In this document: one piece after another, positions 8,851-17,025 of the stretch
Numbering within the stretch: the stretch's first letter is position 1
Layout: every line of letters begins with the position of its first letter
Source: Myxococcales bacterium
GTDB taxonomy: Bacteria; Myxococcota_A; Bradymonadia; UBA7976; UBA1532
Assembly: GCA_020633465.1 (NCBI GenBank)
Contig: JACKDN010000010.1
Span: 124,001-188,000 of the forward strand
Direction: 5' to 3'
DNA: 64,000 bases
Position numbers and translations under genes: made by a program
Notes under the pieces: model-generated
What the model saw: only the letters and a program-made list of their open reading frames with translations
Told to the model about the DNA's origin: nothing
Databases searched by the model: none

Positions 8851-9207
8851 CTAGACCAGGCGGACGTGGTCGCCGACGCGCAGGGGCTGGGCGCGCAGGG
8901 GGCGGCGGCCGGTGCTCGTATCGGCCAGCACGGCGGACAGCACGCGGGGCGCCTCGGGCGGCGGGCCCTCGCGGACGACCACCGCCATGCGCGGCTGCGC
9001 GTGCTCGACGACGACGTGGCACTTCACCTCTTCGAGGGCCCCGAGCGACTCGCCGGTGTCGGGATCGACGATCTCGTCGCCCGGCAGGAACACCACCAGC
9101 CGCGCGCCGGCGGCGAGGCCCTTCTCGACGCCCAGGTTGATCACCCAGCGGTCGCCCGCGAGCTCCTTGACGATGCGGCCGACGATCACCTCGGTCGAGT
9201 CGCTCAT
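8851..9207 (-). CDS. Small protein resembling the FlgT C-terminal domain
   Basis: 118 residues, soluble, no signal peptide. The sequence 'VGRIVKELAGDRWVINLGVEKGLAAGARLVVF' followed by 'DPDTGESLGALEEVKCHVVVEHAQPRMAVV' has the pattern of the FlgT C-terminal domain: a beta-barrel with a 'G...G..G' turn, then 'D..TGE.LG'. No flagellar genes are nearby, so a flagellar role is not implied. The ATG at 9207 overlaps the stop of the upstream TetR regulator (ATGA), so the pair is probably co-translated. Position-specific function unknown. Confidence 0.6.
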   Translation of the reverse strand: MSDSTEVIVGRIVKELAGDRWVINLGVEKGLAAGARLVVFLPGDEIVDPDTGESLGALEEVKCHVVVEHAQPRMAVVVREGPPPEAPRVLSAVLADTSTGRRPLRAQPLRVGDHVRLV

Positions 9208-9839
9208 CGGGTCCCCCTCGAAGACGGCAGCTGACCGAGCAAGCGCCCGACCAGGCCCATGAAGACGGTCACGTTGCCGGGCGCGTCGGCGTGCTCGGGA
9301 TCGGCGGTGTCCTGCATCAGCAGGCCCAGCCAGGCGCCGAAGATGGTGGCCGCCGTGGCCTGCAGCTCGTCCTCGCTGCAGTTGTCGGTCACCGCGGGGC
9401 GCAGGATGGCCGCGATGGCGGCCCGCGCGCGCCGGTGGAACTTGGACAGCGCGCCCTGGATCTCGGGCTCGCGCTTCGCCTGCGAGACGAACTCCAACCA
9501 CAGGGGCAGGATGTTGCGGCCGCGCTTCACCTCGCGCACCAGCGCCTCGGTGATGGCGCTGGCGTAGTCGTCGTCGATGACCGAGTCCTCGAACTGCTCG
9601 TACAGCTGGTCCATGACCTCGCGGGTCCACGTCTCGAGGATGTCGATGAACACCTCCTGCTTCGACTGGTAGTGCCAGTAGAAGCTGCCCTTCGAGGTGT
9701 TCGCCGCCGCGCAGACGGCGTCGACGGTGGTGGCGTGATAGCCGCCGTCGCGGAAGCAGGCGTACGCCGCCTGCCGAAGCTCCGCGCGCTTGGCCTCACC
9801 GCTGCGGTTGCGCTTTCGACTCGACAAGACGCCTCCCAT
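9204..9839 (-). CDS. TetR/AcrR-family transcriptional regulator
   Basis: 211 residues. The N-terminal helix-turn-helix (about 15-62) reads 'AYACFRDGGYHATTVDAVCAAANTSKGSFYWHYQSKQEVF', the classic TetR pattern with the FYWHY motif at the end of the recognition helix. The C-terminal helical ligand domain is divergent, as usual ('FGAWLGLLMQD'). It overlaps the small FlgT-C-like gene downstream by four bases. The upstream gap to the kinase stop is only 34 bp, on the same strand, so the regulator could be read from the kinase transcript or from its own promoter near 9840-9873. Ligand and targets unknown. Confidence 0.92.
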   Translation of the reverse strand: MGGVLSSRKRNRSGEAKRAELRQAAYACFRDGGYHATTVDAVCAAANTSKGSFYWHYQSKQEVFIDILETWTREVMDQLYEQFEDSVIDDDYASAITEALVREVKRGRNILPLWLEFVSQAKREPEIQGALSKFHRRARAAIAAILRPAVTDNCSEDELQATAATIFGAWLGLLMQDTADPEHADAPGNVTVFMGLVGRLLGQLPSSRGTR

Positions 9840-9873
9840 GGAGGCGATCGCGTACCGCCCCGCGCCCCCCGTG

Positions 9874-12253
9874 TCAACGCGCCGGCGGCCCGCCGCAGGG
9901 CAGGAAGCGTCGGACGCCCGCGCGCCGCCGCCACTGCCAGCGGTGCCCGTCGGTGAGCGCGACGAAGGGGCACGCGAGCCGCTCGGCCTCGGCGAGCAGG
10001 AGCAGGGCGTCGGCGCGGCGCCACGCGTCGCCGTCCAGCGAGTCGGTCCGGGCGGCGATCGCGCGCGTTCGGTGGCGGGCGTCGCGGGCGACGAAGCGCC
10101 CGCGCTCGCGGCTGACCCGCGCGACGCCTTCGATCGCCTCGAGGCGCGCCTTCGGATCGTCGAGCCCTGGGTCGTCCGCGTCCGCCGTCGAGGCGGCGCC
10201 GCGAATCGCGGCCCGGGCCCCGCGCGCAGCGGCGGCGGCCGGGCTCGGCGCGGCGGGCCTCGGGCCCGTCGGTCGGCAACGGGGCCGGCACCAACAGGCG
10301 CCGCGCGGTTGCCTCCAGGTCGCGGCTGGCCATCACCCCCACCAGCAGACCGTCGCCCTTCTCGACGGCCGAGCGGTAGGCCGGCAGCTCGGCCCGGGCC
10401 GCGCGGGCCAGCGCGTCACGCAGCCGCTCACCGGCGGGGGTGCCCGGCTGGGCCAGCACCAGGCCCACCGGCGACCGGGTCGTGTCCTCGACCCCCGGGG
10501 CGCACCAGACGCCGGGCTCGACGGGGCGCGGTGGGCCGGTGAGGCGCCAGGCGCCCCCCACCCGCTCGCCCTCGCTCGCCGGCGCGCCGCGCCAGCTCGC
10601 GGCGGCCGCGTCGGCGAGCGCCGCACGCATGGCCACCGCCGACGGGAAGCGGTGGTCGGGCGACGGGTGCAGCGCGCACCGGAGCAGCGCGGTGAGCCCC
10701 GAGGGCAGCCCGGACGGCACGCGGCCCGGCCCCCCGGCGTCATGGGTGGTCAACCACGCCAGCAGGGCGCCCACCGCGTACAGATCGGCCGCGGCCGTCA
10801 CCCGCCCGCCGGCCAGCTGCTCGGGCGCCGCGAAGCGCCGCGTGCCGACGGCCTCGAGGGTGTGGGTCAGGCGCTCGGCGCCTTCGTCGAAGGCGACGCC
10901 GAAGTCGACCAGGCGCACCTGCCCCTGGGCGTCCACCATCACGTTCGCGGGCTTGACGTCGCGGTGCACCAGCCCGGCCGCGTGCACCGCCTCGAGGCCC
11001 GCCAGCACCTGGTCGACCAGCGCCGCCGCGCGCTCGGGCGTCAGCGGCGTCGCCGCGTAGGCGACCTCGAGGTCGACGCCCTCGACGTACTCCATCTCGA
11101 GGTAGGGCCCCCAGTCGGCGTCGAAGCCATGATCGTAGACGCGGACGACGGTGGGATCGGTGAGGCGCGACAGGACGTCGAACTCGCGGCGCAGGCGCCG
11201 GTGCTGGCGCTGCACCGGCCGCGCGCTCGGGTGCAGCAGCTTGACCGCCTCGCGGCGCGCCCCCCGCTGAGCCAGATAGACCGCGCCGCTGCCACCGCCG
11301 CCGAGGCGGTCGGCCACGCGGATGGCGCCACCGCCGAGGGTCTCCGGGTGCGCCGGGCGCCGGGCCGCCGCCAGCGAGGCGCTGCGGGCGGGGCGCGCGA
11401 CGAGCGGCGCGCGCAGACCGGCGAGCTGCGAAGGCCACCCGGGCTGCGCGGCGACGGGCGGGGTGGACGTACCCCCGCGCGGACACAGGTAGAGGGCGGC
11501 GCCCCGTTCGACCCGATCGAGCAGCCGCGGCGACCGCAAGCCCTGCTCGGTGAACGGCCCGACGCAGATCCAGGGCGCCGCGCTGACCCAGCGCCCCGAG
11601 ACGTCGACCAGCGCGGGCGCGCCGTCCTGGGGCGCGCGGTCGTCCGCGGCCAGGGGACGCTCCTCGGGATCCGCGCCGCCGAACAGGATCCAGCGGGGCC
11701 CCGTCGACGCCCGCGCCACCGTCGCCACCCGCAGCGCGCGCACCCAGCGCAGCGCGGCCGCCACCTCGCGCAGCGCGCCCGCCGTCTCGTGCAGCAGCCG
11801 CTCGGCCTGCGCCTCGTTGACGCCGTAGCCGCCCGCGCCGTGGGCCACGTTGTTGCGCACCGCCACCAGCGCGTACAGCGCGTGGAAGGCCGCCGTCGGC
11901 TTGCCGTTCCCCGGCCGCCGCAGCATCGCCGCCGCCGGCGCCGCGACGGCGTCCGGCACGCCGGCGAGCGTGCGCGCCATCGCGCTCGCCGCCGTCAGCC
12001 ACGTGCCCATCGAGGGCCGGTCGAGCCGATCGAGCAGGTCGTCGCGCACCTTCTCGCTGTTCGCCCCCTCGGGCCACAGCACGGCGACCAGGGTGCGCGC
12101 CACCGTCTCGGCGAAGCTCAGCCGCCACGCCAGCCGCTCGTTCGCGGTGCCCGCGCCGAAGCAAGCGCGCAGGTACGGCTCGCGCAGGAACGGCGGCGCG
12201 TAGCAGCGCAGCGCCGCGTCGGACGAGTCGGAGTCGATGCCCTGCTGCCCCAT
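9874..12253 (-). CDS. Ser/Thr protein kinase with N-terminal HEPN-like domain; frameshift near 10250-10280
   Basis: The N-terminal all-helical region (about 1-180) contains 'ALVAVRNNVAHGAG' at about 131-140, matching the R-x4-H motif of HEPN domains. An unassigned segment follows. A complete Hanks-type kinase domain lies at about 312-565: glycine loop GGGGSGAV, EAVKLL lysine, HRDVKPANVM near 428, DFG near 452 and APEQ. The next 100 residues remain natural up to 'LLVPAPLPTDGPEA'. The frame then turns to Arg-rich sequence. Another frame continues plausibly ('PKARLEAIEGVARVSRERG', 'FVALTDGHRWQWRR') and stops with TGA at 9874. One indel at about 10250-10280 therefore splits the C-terminal 130 residues. 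No transmembrane segment was seen. The gene is divergent from the GHKL ATPase pair across 81 bp. Confidence 0.7.
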
Positions 12254-12334
12254 CGCCAGCCATGGTGCGCCGCGGTGGGCGGCGGGTCAATCCACGCGCT
12301 TTGCCGCCTGCGCCCGGGCGACTACGATGCGCGC

Positions 12335-13180
12335 ATGGACAAAGGCGACCTCGAACAGCTGCTGCACCAGGCGTCGGCGGCCGAGGAGCGCCGGCTCATC
12401 GAGCAGCGCCGCGCCGCCAACCTGCCCTCCGACGCGCGCCCGCTGTACACCGCGCGCAGCGACGATCTCGATCTCGACCGCTTCCGCCGCGAGTTCCTGG
12501 CGAGCGCGGTCGACCCCGAGGTGCTGCGCCAGAACCAGCGTCCCGTCGAGCAGCAGCTGGCCGCCTTCCGCTTCGCGGACACCGTGGACGACACGGGTGC
12601 GCTGCACCCGACGCCAGCCGGGCTGCTGATCGTCGGGCGCGCGCCCACGCGCATCCTGCCGGGCGCGTACGTTCAGTTCGTGCGGCACGACGGCCCCGGG
12701 CGTGCGGATCCAATCCTCGCGGCCCACGAGGTGCGGAGCGCGCTCATCGACGCGCTGCCCGATGTCGATCGGCTGCTGGCCGGGCAGAACCCGCCCCGTG
12801 TCGATCTCAGCGGGGACACCGAGCGGCGGCATAGCGTCTATCCGGCGGTGGCGCTGCGCGAGTTGGTGCGCAACGCCCTGCTCCATCGCGACTACGAGTC
12901 GACCAACGCGCCCGTCGCCGTGCGCTGGTTCTCGGATCGGGTGGAGATTCACAGCCCCGGCGGGCCCTACGGCCAGGTGACACCGGCCAACTTCGGGCAG
13001 GGCGCCACCGACTACCGCAACCCGCACCTGGCCGCTGCGCTCCGTGGGCTCGGCTTCGTCCAGCGCTTCGGCGTCGGCCTGGATCTGGCCCGCCGCGCGC
13101 TCGCCGACAACGGCAACCCGCCGCCCGAGTTCCTGGTCGACGCCGAGCACGTGACCGTCGTCCTCCGCCCCGCGCCATGA
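12335..13180 (+). CDS. GHKL-type ATP-binding protein (RecG-C/Schlafen AlbA-associated family) lacking the AlbA domain
   Basis: 281 residues. The body matches the ATPase half of AlbA_2-HATPase_c_4 proteins: 'HPTPAGLLIVGRAP', then 'YPAVALRELVRNALLHRDYES' (N-box with Asn and His-Arg-Asp-Tyr), 'RVEIHSPGGPYG' (G1-like Asp-Arg-Val-Glu and PGG), 'YRNPHLAAALRGLG' and 'FGVGLDLARRAL'. Typical relatives carry about 120 further N-terminal residues (AlbA_2), absent here. The ATG at 12335 is directly preceded by the 81 bp gap to the divergent kinase and no coding sequence for AlbA lies upstream. The stop overlaps the next gene by four bases (ATGA). Probably the ATPase of a two-gene module; role unknown. 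Confidence 0.82.
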   Translation: MDKGDLEQLLHQASAAEERRLIEQRRAANLPSDARPLYTARSDDLDLDRFRREFLASAVDPEVLRQNQRPVEQQLAAFRFADTVDDTGALHPTPAGLLIVGRAPTRILPGAYVQFVRHDGPGRADPILAAHEVRSALIDALPDVDRLLAGQNPPRVDLSGDTERRHSVYPAVALRELVRNALLHRDYESTNAPVAVRWFSDRVEIHSPGGPYGQVTPANFGQGATDYRNPHLAAALRGLGFVQRFGVGLDLARRALADNGNPPPEFLVDAEHVTVVLRPAP

Positions 13181-13818
13181 CCACGCACCGCATCGCCCTG
13201 TTGACCCTCGGCGACGCTGCGCGCGCCGCCGCGAAGTGGCTGATCCGCCACGTGGATCCCCTGCTGGCCCGCCGCGCCGAGGAGGGGCGGCCGTCCGCCG
13301 CGGTGGAGTGGCTGCTGCCCGAGCACGACATCCTCGACTCGAAAGGTGCGGCGGTGCTCGAGGGCGCGCAGCGGGTCATCGTCCCCATCGTCGTTCAGCG
13401 CGTCGACCTCGCCGTCCTGAACGTGCTCGGGCGTTCGCTCGGGCGCAGCCGCCACGCTCGGCAAGGTCCCGCGGCGCTTGCCTTCCATCTCCGCTACGTG
13501 GCGTTCTCGTGTCCTTGGCTCGGCGAGAACCCCACCGATGGCGCGCGCGTGTTCGCGACCCTCGGCGAGCTCGTGCGGACACACCTCGTGGGCCAAGCCA
13601 GCTCGCCTGCGGTCGGCGTCTGGGATGATCCGTTGTGCCTCGGCGTCGTGCGCGCCGACGAGCGACTCTGGGCGCTCTCGCAGCGGCTGGACCGGCCCAC
13701 CCACGCCCTCGGCGCGGCCGAAGGGCTCGACCCACGCGCAGCGGAGGCGGTGCAGCTCGCCTTCGACGAGGCGAGCGCGCTGACGGAGGCCGTCCTGCGC
13801 TGGCTCGGCGCGGACTGA
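13177..13818 (+). CDS. Unrecognised 213-residue partner of the GHKL ATPase
   Basis: No family recognised. It is a soluble mixed alpha/beta protein without signal or membrane segment, translationally coupled to the ATPase (ATGA overlap). Notable stretches are 'HRIALLTLGDAARAAAKWLIRHVDPLL', 'RVIVPIVVQRVDLAVLNVLGRSLGRSRHARQG', a lone 'FSCPWLGENP' and a helical C-terminus. The gene ends 14 bp before the convergent amidotransferase. Base composition and codon use resemble the neighbours. Tight coupling suggests it is the dedicated partner or effector of the ATPase. That is inference. Confidence 0.7.
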   Translation: MTTHRIALLTLGDAARAAAKWLIRHVDPLLARRAEEGRPSAAVEWLLPEHDILDSKGAAVLEGAQRVIVPIVVQRVDLAVLNVLGRSLGRSRHARQGPAALAFHLRYVAFSCPWLGENPTDGARVFATLGELVRTHLVGQASSPAVGVWDDPLCLGVVRADERLWALSQRLDRPTHALGAAEGLDPRAAEAVQLAFDEASALTEAVLRWLGAD

Positions 13819-13831
13819 TCCTGCGTCGGCG

Positions 13832-14698
13832 TCACCCCACCCCCGGCATGCGCCGGAAGTGCATGCCGTGGTCGACGCCCACCGTCTCGCCCTCGGCGAG
13901 CGGGATCCACACGTTGGGGTTCTCGGCCACCTTCTCCGAGGCCAGCACCAGGTGGCGGACGATGCCGTCGTCGACGGGGGCTTCGCACATTGTGGGGCGG
14001 TACCAGGGGCAGTCGTCGCGCTCGGGGCAGACCGTCTTGTAGGTGCTGCGGTACAGCGGCATGCGGAAGCGGTGGCCGACCATCGCGTTGCCGTTGGTGG
14101 CGATCAGGGTCAGCTTGGTCAGCTGCTCGGTGCCGTCGGGCTGCTGGAACGTGTCGCTGATGGCGACGACGTCGTCCACCGTGGCGCGCAGGGCGTTGGC
14201 GATGGCTTCGAAGGGCAGGCCGGGCAGGTGGATGTCCTCGAACTGGTGCACGAGCCGGCTGAGGAAGGCGTAGAAGACGACCTCGCTGTCGGTGCTGCCC
14301 ATCAGGTGGCGGCCGAAGCGTGGGGCCACGAGGTCGAGCACGCGGCGGCGGATGTCGGGCGACTCGTTGTAGCCGGCGATCTCACCGTTGTGCGCGAACA
14401 GCCAGTTCCCGAACTGGAAGGGGTGGCAGTTCAGCAGGTTGATCTCGCCGACGCTGGCTTTGCGCACGTGGCCCAGCAGCGTGTAGGCGGCGACGACGCT
14501 GCTCAGCTCGCGGAAGAGGCCGTCGGCCATCGCTTGCGCGGGGCTGCGGTACAGGTGCGGGTAGTCGTCGACGTAGTAGCCGAGGCCCCACCCGTCGGGG
14601 TGCGCCGCGCTCTGGCGGGCGAGGGCGTTCTCGGCGGCGATCAGCGACCGGTGGACGGCGCTGCGCAGGCTGCTGCGGAAGGCGTAGAGGCGACACAT
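13832..14698 (-). CDS. Class II glutamine amidotransferase (YafJ/EgtC-like)
   Basis: 288 residues beginning M-C-R-L-Y-A-F. After Met removal, Cys2 is the N-terminal nucleophile of the Ntn-hydrolase GATase fold, which releases ammonia from glutamine or hydrolyses a gamma-glutamyl bond. Supporting motifs are 'HPDGWGLGYY', 'LLGHVRKASVGEINLLNCHPF', 'WLFAHNGEIAGY' and 'GSTDSEVVFYAFL'. The overall match is to the stand-alone GATase_4 family. No ergothioneine genes are visible, so EgtC function is not implied. It lies downstream of the caspase-like lipoprotein on the same strand (38 bp gap) and could share its transcript. Confidence 0.9.
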   Translation of the reverse strand: MCRLYAFRSSLRSAVHRSLIAAENALARQSAAHPDGWGLGYYVDDYPHLYRSPAQAMADGLFRELSSVVAAYTLLGHVRKASVGEINLLNCHPFQFGNWLFAHNGEIAGYNESPDIRRRVLDLVAPRFGRHLMGSTDSEVVFYAFLSRLVHQFEDIHLPGLPFEAIANALRATVDDVVAISDTFQQPDGTEQLTKLTLIATNGNAMVGHRFRMPLYRSTYKTVCPERDDCPWYRPTMCEAPVDDGIVRHLVLASEKVAENPNVWIPLAEGETVGVDHGMHFRRMPGVG

Positions 14699-14736
14699 GC
14701 CGGCCAGGATACTCCGTCCCGGCCGGCGGCGTCAGT

Positions 14737-16389
14737 TCACTGGCCGAAGGCGGTCAGCTCGAAGGTCGACTCGGCCGAGTAGCCGCGCACCATGCCGTGG
14801 ATGGCGGCCGGGGTGGTCAGCTCGATGCGGCAGGCCTCGGTCGACCCGCCCTTGTAGGGGCGGCAGTCGTAGGCGCTCAGCGTGGGGGCCTGGCCGACGC
14901 GCACGTACAGGTCGGCGTCGCCGGTGCCCTTCATCTCGAAGTCGTAGGTGCCGGCGGGCAGCACGGGCGTCTCGAAGGCCTTCGCCTCGTCACGCGCCAG
15001 GGTGCCCTCGGTCGACAGGCCGGCCCAGCCCTCGGTCGGCGCGTCGCCGTCGCCCTCGCCGAAGCCGGGCACGAACTCGTTGTCCTCCTCGCCGGTGACC
15101 AGGATGATCTGCGAGCGGTCGACGCCCTGGAACATCTGCTCGTAGGTGCGGGGCTGCTCGTGGTCGAGCAGCGCCTTCACCAGCGCCATCGTCGCGCCGG
15201 CCATCGAGGCGAAGAACGAGGGCAGCGCGTTGGTGAGCACGTCGACGTTCTTGGTGCCGGTGGGATCGTCGGGGTTCACGTCGGCGTGGGCCTCGAACAA
15301 GGCGTTGTCGACGTAGGCGTAGGTGTCGCAGCCGTTCAGGAACACCATCGCGTACTGGCCCTGCTTCCACTTGCCCTTGCCGGCCAGCGCGCGGATGTTG
15401 GCGCCGAGGCCGGCGTGGCCGTTGTAGACGATCAGGTCGGCGTCGGTGCTCAGCTCGCCGTAGCGCTGGTCGAAGGCGCGGCCGGCGGTGCGCACGTTGT
15501 CGACCATGATCGCGGTCACGACCACGCGGTCGCCGTTGGGCATCGTCGCCTCGTAGCGCACCTCGGGCACCTCGACGCCGGGATCGCGGGGCGCGTCCGC
15601 GGGCTCGATGGTCAGATCGCCGCCGCGCAGGACGTCGCGGATGCTGTTGTTGAAGGTGTTGTAGGCGCGCACGCCCGAGTCGGCGCTGGTGGTGGCGCCG
15701 TCCTCGTACTTGCCGAACACGGCGACGACGTTGAGGACGCCGTCGGCCCAGACGCGGTGATACTCCGGGTACTTGCCGGTGGTGTTGACCGGGCTGACGG
15801 TGACGGTGGCGGTGGTCACCACCACGTCGGCGTCGGCCAGGTCACAGCCGCCGCGCGCCGGGCGGTAGTAGTACCACATGCTGCCGCTGTCGACGTCGTG
15901 GGCGCCGTAGTCCACGCAGTCGTGGCCATAGGTGTCGGCGAAGGTCTTCAGGCCGCCGTAGCTGACGTCGCGGGGCAGCGTGAAGGTGTACTCGGTGGGG
16001 ACGCCCTGCCCCTTCTGCCACGCCACCTGCAGGCTGGCGGTGTAGGTGACCTCGGTGCGGCCGTCGAGCGGCGCGGTCTTCACGTCGGTCAGCTCGACCT
16101 TGTCCAGCCGGCCCACCGCCTTCGACCCGTTGAGGTGGCCGATGGTGTAGAGCAGCTGGTCCTCGATCTGGCTCTTGGGGTTCCAGCCCTGGTCGGTGAC
16201 GAGCGCGCCCTCGAACTTCATGTCGAGCACGATGGCCTCGGCGCTCGAGTCCTCCTTGCCGGGCTCGACCTTGGTGACGTCGCCCGCGCCGACGGCGAGC
16301 TCGCCGTTGGGGCCGGGGGTCGTCGTCGAGTCTTCGCCGCATCCGGCGGCGAACAGCAGGCTGGCGAGGGCGGCGTGGCTGAGCTTCAT
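14737..16389 (-). CDS. Secreted lipoprotein with caspase-like His/Cys pair and C-terminal PPC-like domain
   Basis: 550 residues. Signal peptide with lipobox ending FAAGC (Cys17), then a Thr/Pro/Gly linker. The central domain holds 'DADLIVYNGHAGLG' with His325 and 'YAMVFLNGCDTYAYVD' with Cys354. This strand-His-Gly followed by strand-x-x-Cys arrangement is what clan CD peptidases (caspase, gingipain, C11) use for their catalytic dyad. A downstream helix 'LPSFFASMAGATMALVKALLD' fits the same fold. The last 75 residues ('LPAGTYDFEMKGTGDADLYVRVG') match a bacterial pre-peptidase C-terminal (PPC) domain, a beta-sandwich found on secreted peptidases. Catalytic activity is inferred from motifs only. 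The His-Cys spacing of 29 residues is on the short side. Confidence 0.7.
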   Translation of the reverse strand: MKLSHAALASLLFAAGCGEDSTTTPGPNGELAVGAGDVTKVEPGKEDSSAEAIVLDMKFEGALVTDQGWNPKSQIEDQLLYTIGHLNGSKAVGRLDKVELTDVKTAPLDGRTEVTYTASLQVAWQKGQGVPTEYTFTLPRDVSYGGLKTFADTYGHDCVDYGAHDVDSGSMWYYYRPARGGCDLADADVVVTTATVTVSPVNTTGKYPEYHRVWADGVLNVVAVFGKYEDGATTSADSGVRAYNTFNNSIRDVLRGGDLTIEPADAPRDPGVEVPEVRYEATMPNGDRVVVTAIMVDNVRTAGRAFDQRYGELSTDADLIVYNGHAGLGANIRALAGKGKWKQGQYAMVFLNGCDTYAYVDNALFEAHADVNPDDPTGTKNVDVLTNALPSFFASMAGATMALVKALLDHEQPRTYEQMFQGVDRSQIILVTGEEDNEFVPGFGEGDGDAPTEGWAGLSTEGTLARDEAKAFETPVLPAGTYDFEMKGTGDADLYVRVGQAPTLSAYDCRPYKGGSTEACRIELTTPAAIHGMVRGYSAESTFELTAFGQ

Positions 16390-16533
16390 GGAGCGCTCCC
16401 GAGGGGGTTGGGGCCGGGTTCGAGGGCCCTCTCAGCAAGGCACGGGCCAGCGCGCGGGGCCGCGTGGGATGGTCAGTGAAGGTGGCTGGTGCCGTAGCCA
16501 CCGGGCGGCCGCGGCGGCCAGGGACGCCGAGGG

Positions 16534-17025
16534 TCAGCGCCAGGGTGGGTTCGCGGCGCCTGCATCCGCGTCGGCAGGCGACGCCGGCCGACGCTGCGGG
16601 ACGGACCCGGGTGAGCGGGTCGTGCCGTACCCGATGCCAGCCCCGATCCCGGCGCCCAAGAAGGTGAACGGGTAGAGGGGCAGGCCCAGCAGGCCGCCCA
16701 CGAACGCCCCCAGGTACGGACCGTTGCGGCCCCCATTGGAAGCGAGCGTCGGCTCGGCGATCTGAATGCACACGGGCGGAACCACGAAGGACGCCGTCGC
16801 GCCACCGGCCACGAGCCCGAACTCCACGTCGCCGTTCAGATCGCCCGATCGCTCGAGGATGTCGTGGATCATCGTGATCGCCAACGCGGTGCCCGCGCCA
16901 CAGAGGAGCCCGATCAGGGCAGCTTCCGTTCCGTTCAAGGGCACGTCCAAAACCTCGCTCGCCGGTCGCGGCCCGTCACCCACGTAGCCGCCCCCGCAGG
17001 CCGCCAAGGCCAGCGCGGCCGTCAG
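16534..17025 (-). CDS. Small lipoprotein with glycine-zipper segment; start codon uncertain
   Basis: About 163 residues, unrecognised. The sequence opens 'LTAALALAACGGGY', a lipoprotein signal with lipobox LAAC. No ATG or GTG lies in frame near this point. The best candidate is a CTG at 17025 that overlaps the TGA of the upstream DUF1552 gene, so translation may depend on coupling; a TTG four codons before the Cys is another possibility. Two hydrophobic Gly/Ala-rich segments ('TEAALIGLLCGAGTALAITMI' without charges, and 'GPYLGAFVGGLLGLPLYPF' plus 'GAGIGAGIGYG') resemble glycine-zipper outer-membrane lipoproteins. The C-terminus is disordered. Confidence 0.55.
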   Translation of the reverse strand: MTAALALAACGGGYVGDGPRPASEVLDVPLNGTEAALIGLLCGAGTALAITMIHDILERSGDLNGDVEFGLVAGGATASFVVPPVCIQIAEPTLASNGGRNGPYLGAFVGGLLGLPLYPFTFLGAGIGAGIGYGTTRSPGSVPQRRPASPADADAGAANPPWR

